Assembly (NCBI GenBank): GCA_016722285.1
Contig: JADKGI010000001.1
Location: 868,001-932,000, forward strand
Length of the DNA: 64,000 nucleotides
Origin: Saprospiraceae bacterium
Lineage (GTDB): Bacteria; Bacteroidota; Bacteroidia; Chitinophagales; Saprospiraceae
Reading direction: 5' to 3'
The first letter of the stretch is position 1. Each line of letters starts with the position of its first letter. Made by a program: the position numbers and the translations under genes. The notes under the pieces are model-generated. The model saw only the letters and a list, made by a program, of their open reading frames with translations, did no database searches and was not told the DNA's origin. Positions 63,634-64,000 of the stretch are shown one piece after another.

Positions 63634-64000
63634 AGTAATAGGGTGTTTGCTTCAGATAAGAAGCCACAAATGTCCTCATTTAGATTGTAAAAAAGGAATT
63701 GAAGGGGTATTTTGTGAAAAGAGTGATGACTCTTACATTTAGATTCTTTTGAAAATGGCTGCTTCCTTCCAGTGTTTATAATCTTAAAAAAGATGTTGGG
63801 ATTCGAAGGATGAAAATCAAATCCCTGGAATTTCTGCAATAGTGTGTATAAGAAATTGCACATTAACTTAAATGCCTCGCTACCCTCATTCACTTATATG
63901 TTTACATTTTAAGAATTAAAGTCTTAAAATAAACTAATAAAATAATTTTAAAAAATATTTTGGAATTAAAAAAAACGATATATATTGCTCACATTATTAG
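63634..64000. other. Upstream region of purL, no gene supported
   Basis: An 87-codon frame on the minus strand (63630-63893) overlaps the purL start but has no family, no start signal and lysine/serine-rich low-complexity content. I do not call it. The final 100 bases are very AT-rich. No PurR-like operator is recognised. Confidence 0.4.

Noticed and set aside
63630..63893. 87-codon minus-strand ORF upstream of purL
   Set aside because: It overlaps the purL start, lacks any recognised motif or start context and is low in complexity.
1..64000. CRISPR array, prophage, integron or tRNA/rRNA genes
   Set aside because: No spaced direct repeats, phage structural genes, integrase or cloverleaf candidates were found on reading both strands.

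Overview
The window looks like part of a chromosome (or metagenome-assembled contig) of a Bacteroidota bacterium, probably of the Saprospiria/Chitinophagia side. The grounds are: type IX secretion sorting tails on exported proteins, promoter -7 elements of the Bacteroidota form TAnnTTTG, leaders with almost no Shine-Dalgarno signal, AT-rich DNA, a HEPN-tailed sulfite reductase, and bacteroidete-type gene families throughout. The genus cannot be fixed from sequence reading alone. I see no tRNA, rRNA or CRISPR array.

Layout. 1-3684 (+): end of pyrG, a TrmH-type RNA methylase, priA. 3731-6316 (-): a lipoprotein DUF3089 hydrolase and fumarase. 6540-10202 (+): a compact haem operon of 5-aminolevulinate synthase (Shemin route), an unusual HemC-HemD-like fusion, and HemB. 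10267-18982 (-): a complete assimilatory sulfate reduction operon (sir, cobA, a siroheme dehydrogenase fused to a TauE/SafE permease, an FNR-type reductase, 2Fe-2S ferredoxin, cysH, cysD, cysN) with an Rrf2 regulator upstream. 19952-24477 (+): hydrogenase maturation genes hypF, hypD, hypE without hydrogenase structural genes nearby. 24536-29707 (-): three tandem POT peptide transporters. 30399-35200 (-): a TPR protein and membrane or conserved proteins of unknown role. 35545-45000: an accessory-like stretch with a GHL10 lipoprotein, a RAYT transposase flanked by REP-like repeats, a lamin-tail T9SS protein, an MBOAT/SGNH acyltransferase pair, a GCS2-CBS fusion and a GC-rich palindromic repeat. 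45050-50047 (-): a glycosyltransferase and a two-gene beta-oxidation operon preceded by a 47-codon small ORF with a consensus promoter. 50386-53084: lipoproteins, OxyR, gamma-carbonic anhydrase. 53087-59039 (-): an operon for a GH3/serine-hydrolase fusion, an SDR, a T9SS protein and a barrel protein. 59255-63633: a MerR-like regulator lacking part of its DNA-binding region, and purL.

How it works together. The sulfur operon is self-contained: ATP sulfurylase (CysDN) makes APS, a 4Fe-4S APS reductase (CysH) makes sulfite, and a siroheme reductase fed by the ferredoxin/FNR pair makes sulfide. CobA and the CysG-like domain supply siroheme from uroporphyrinogen III, which the adjacent haem operon produces. 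This links tetrapyrrole supply and sulfur assimilation physically.

Quality warning. At least eight otherwise normal genes, including housekeeping purL, are broken by frame changes, and six of these clearly sit at short A/T runs where restoring one base rejoins the frame. This is the pattern of uncorrected long-read homopolymer errors. I have therefore annotated each as one gene with a frameshift. The in-frame TGA in the middle POT transporter is of a different kind.
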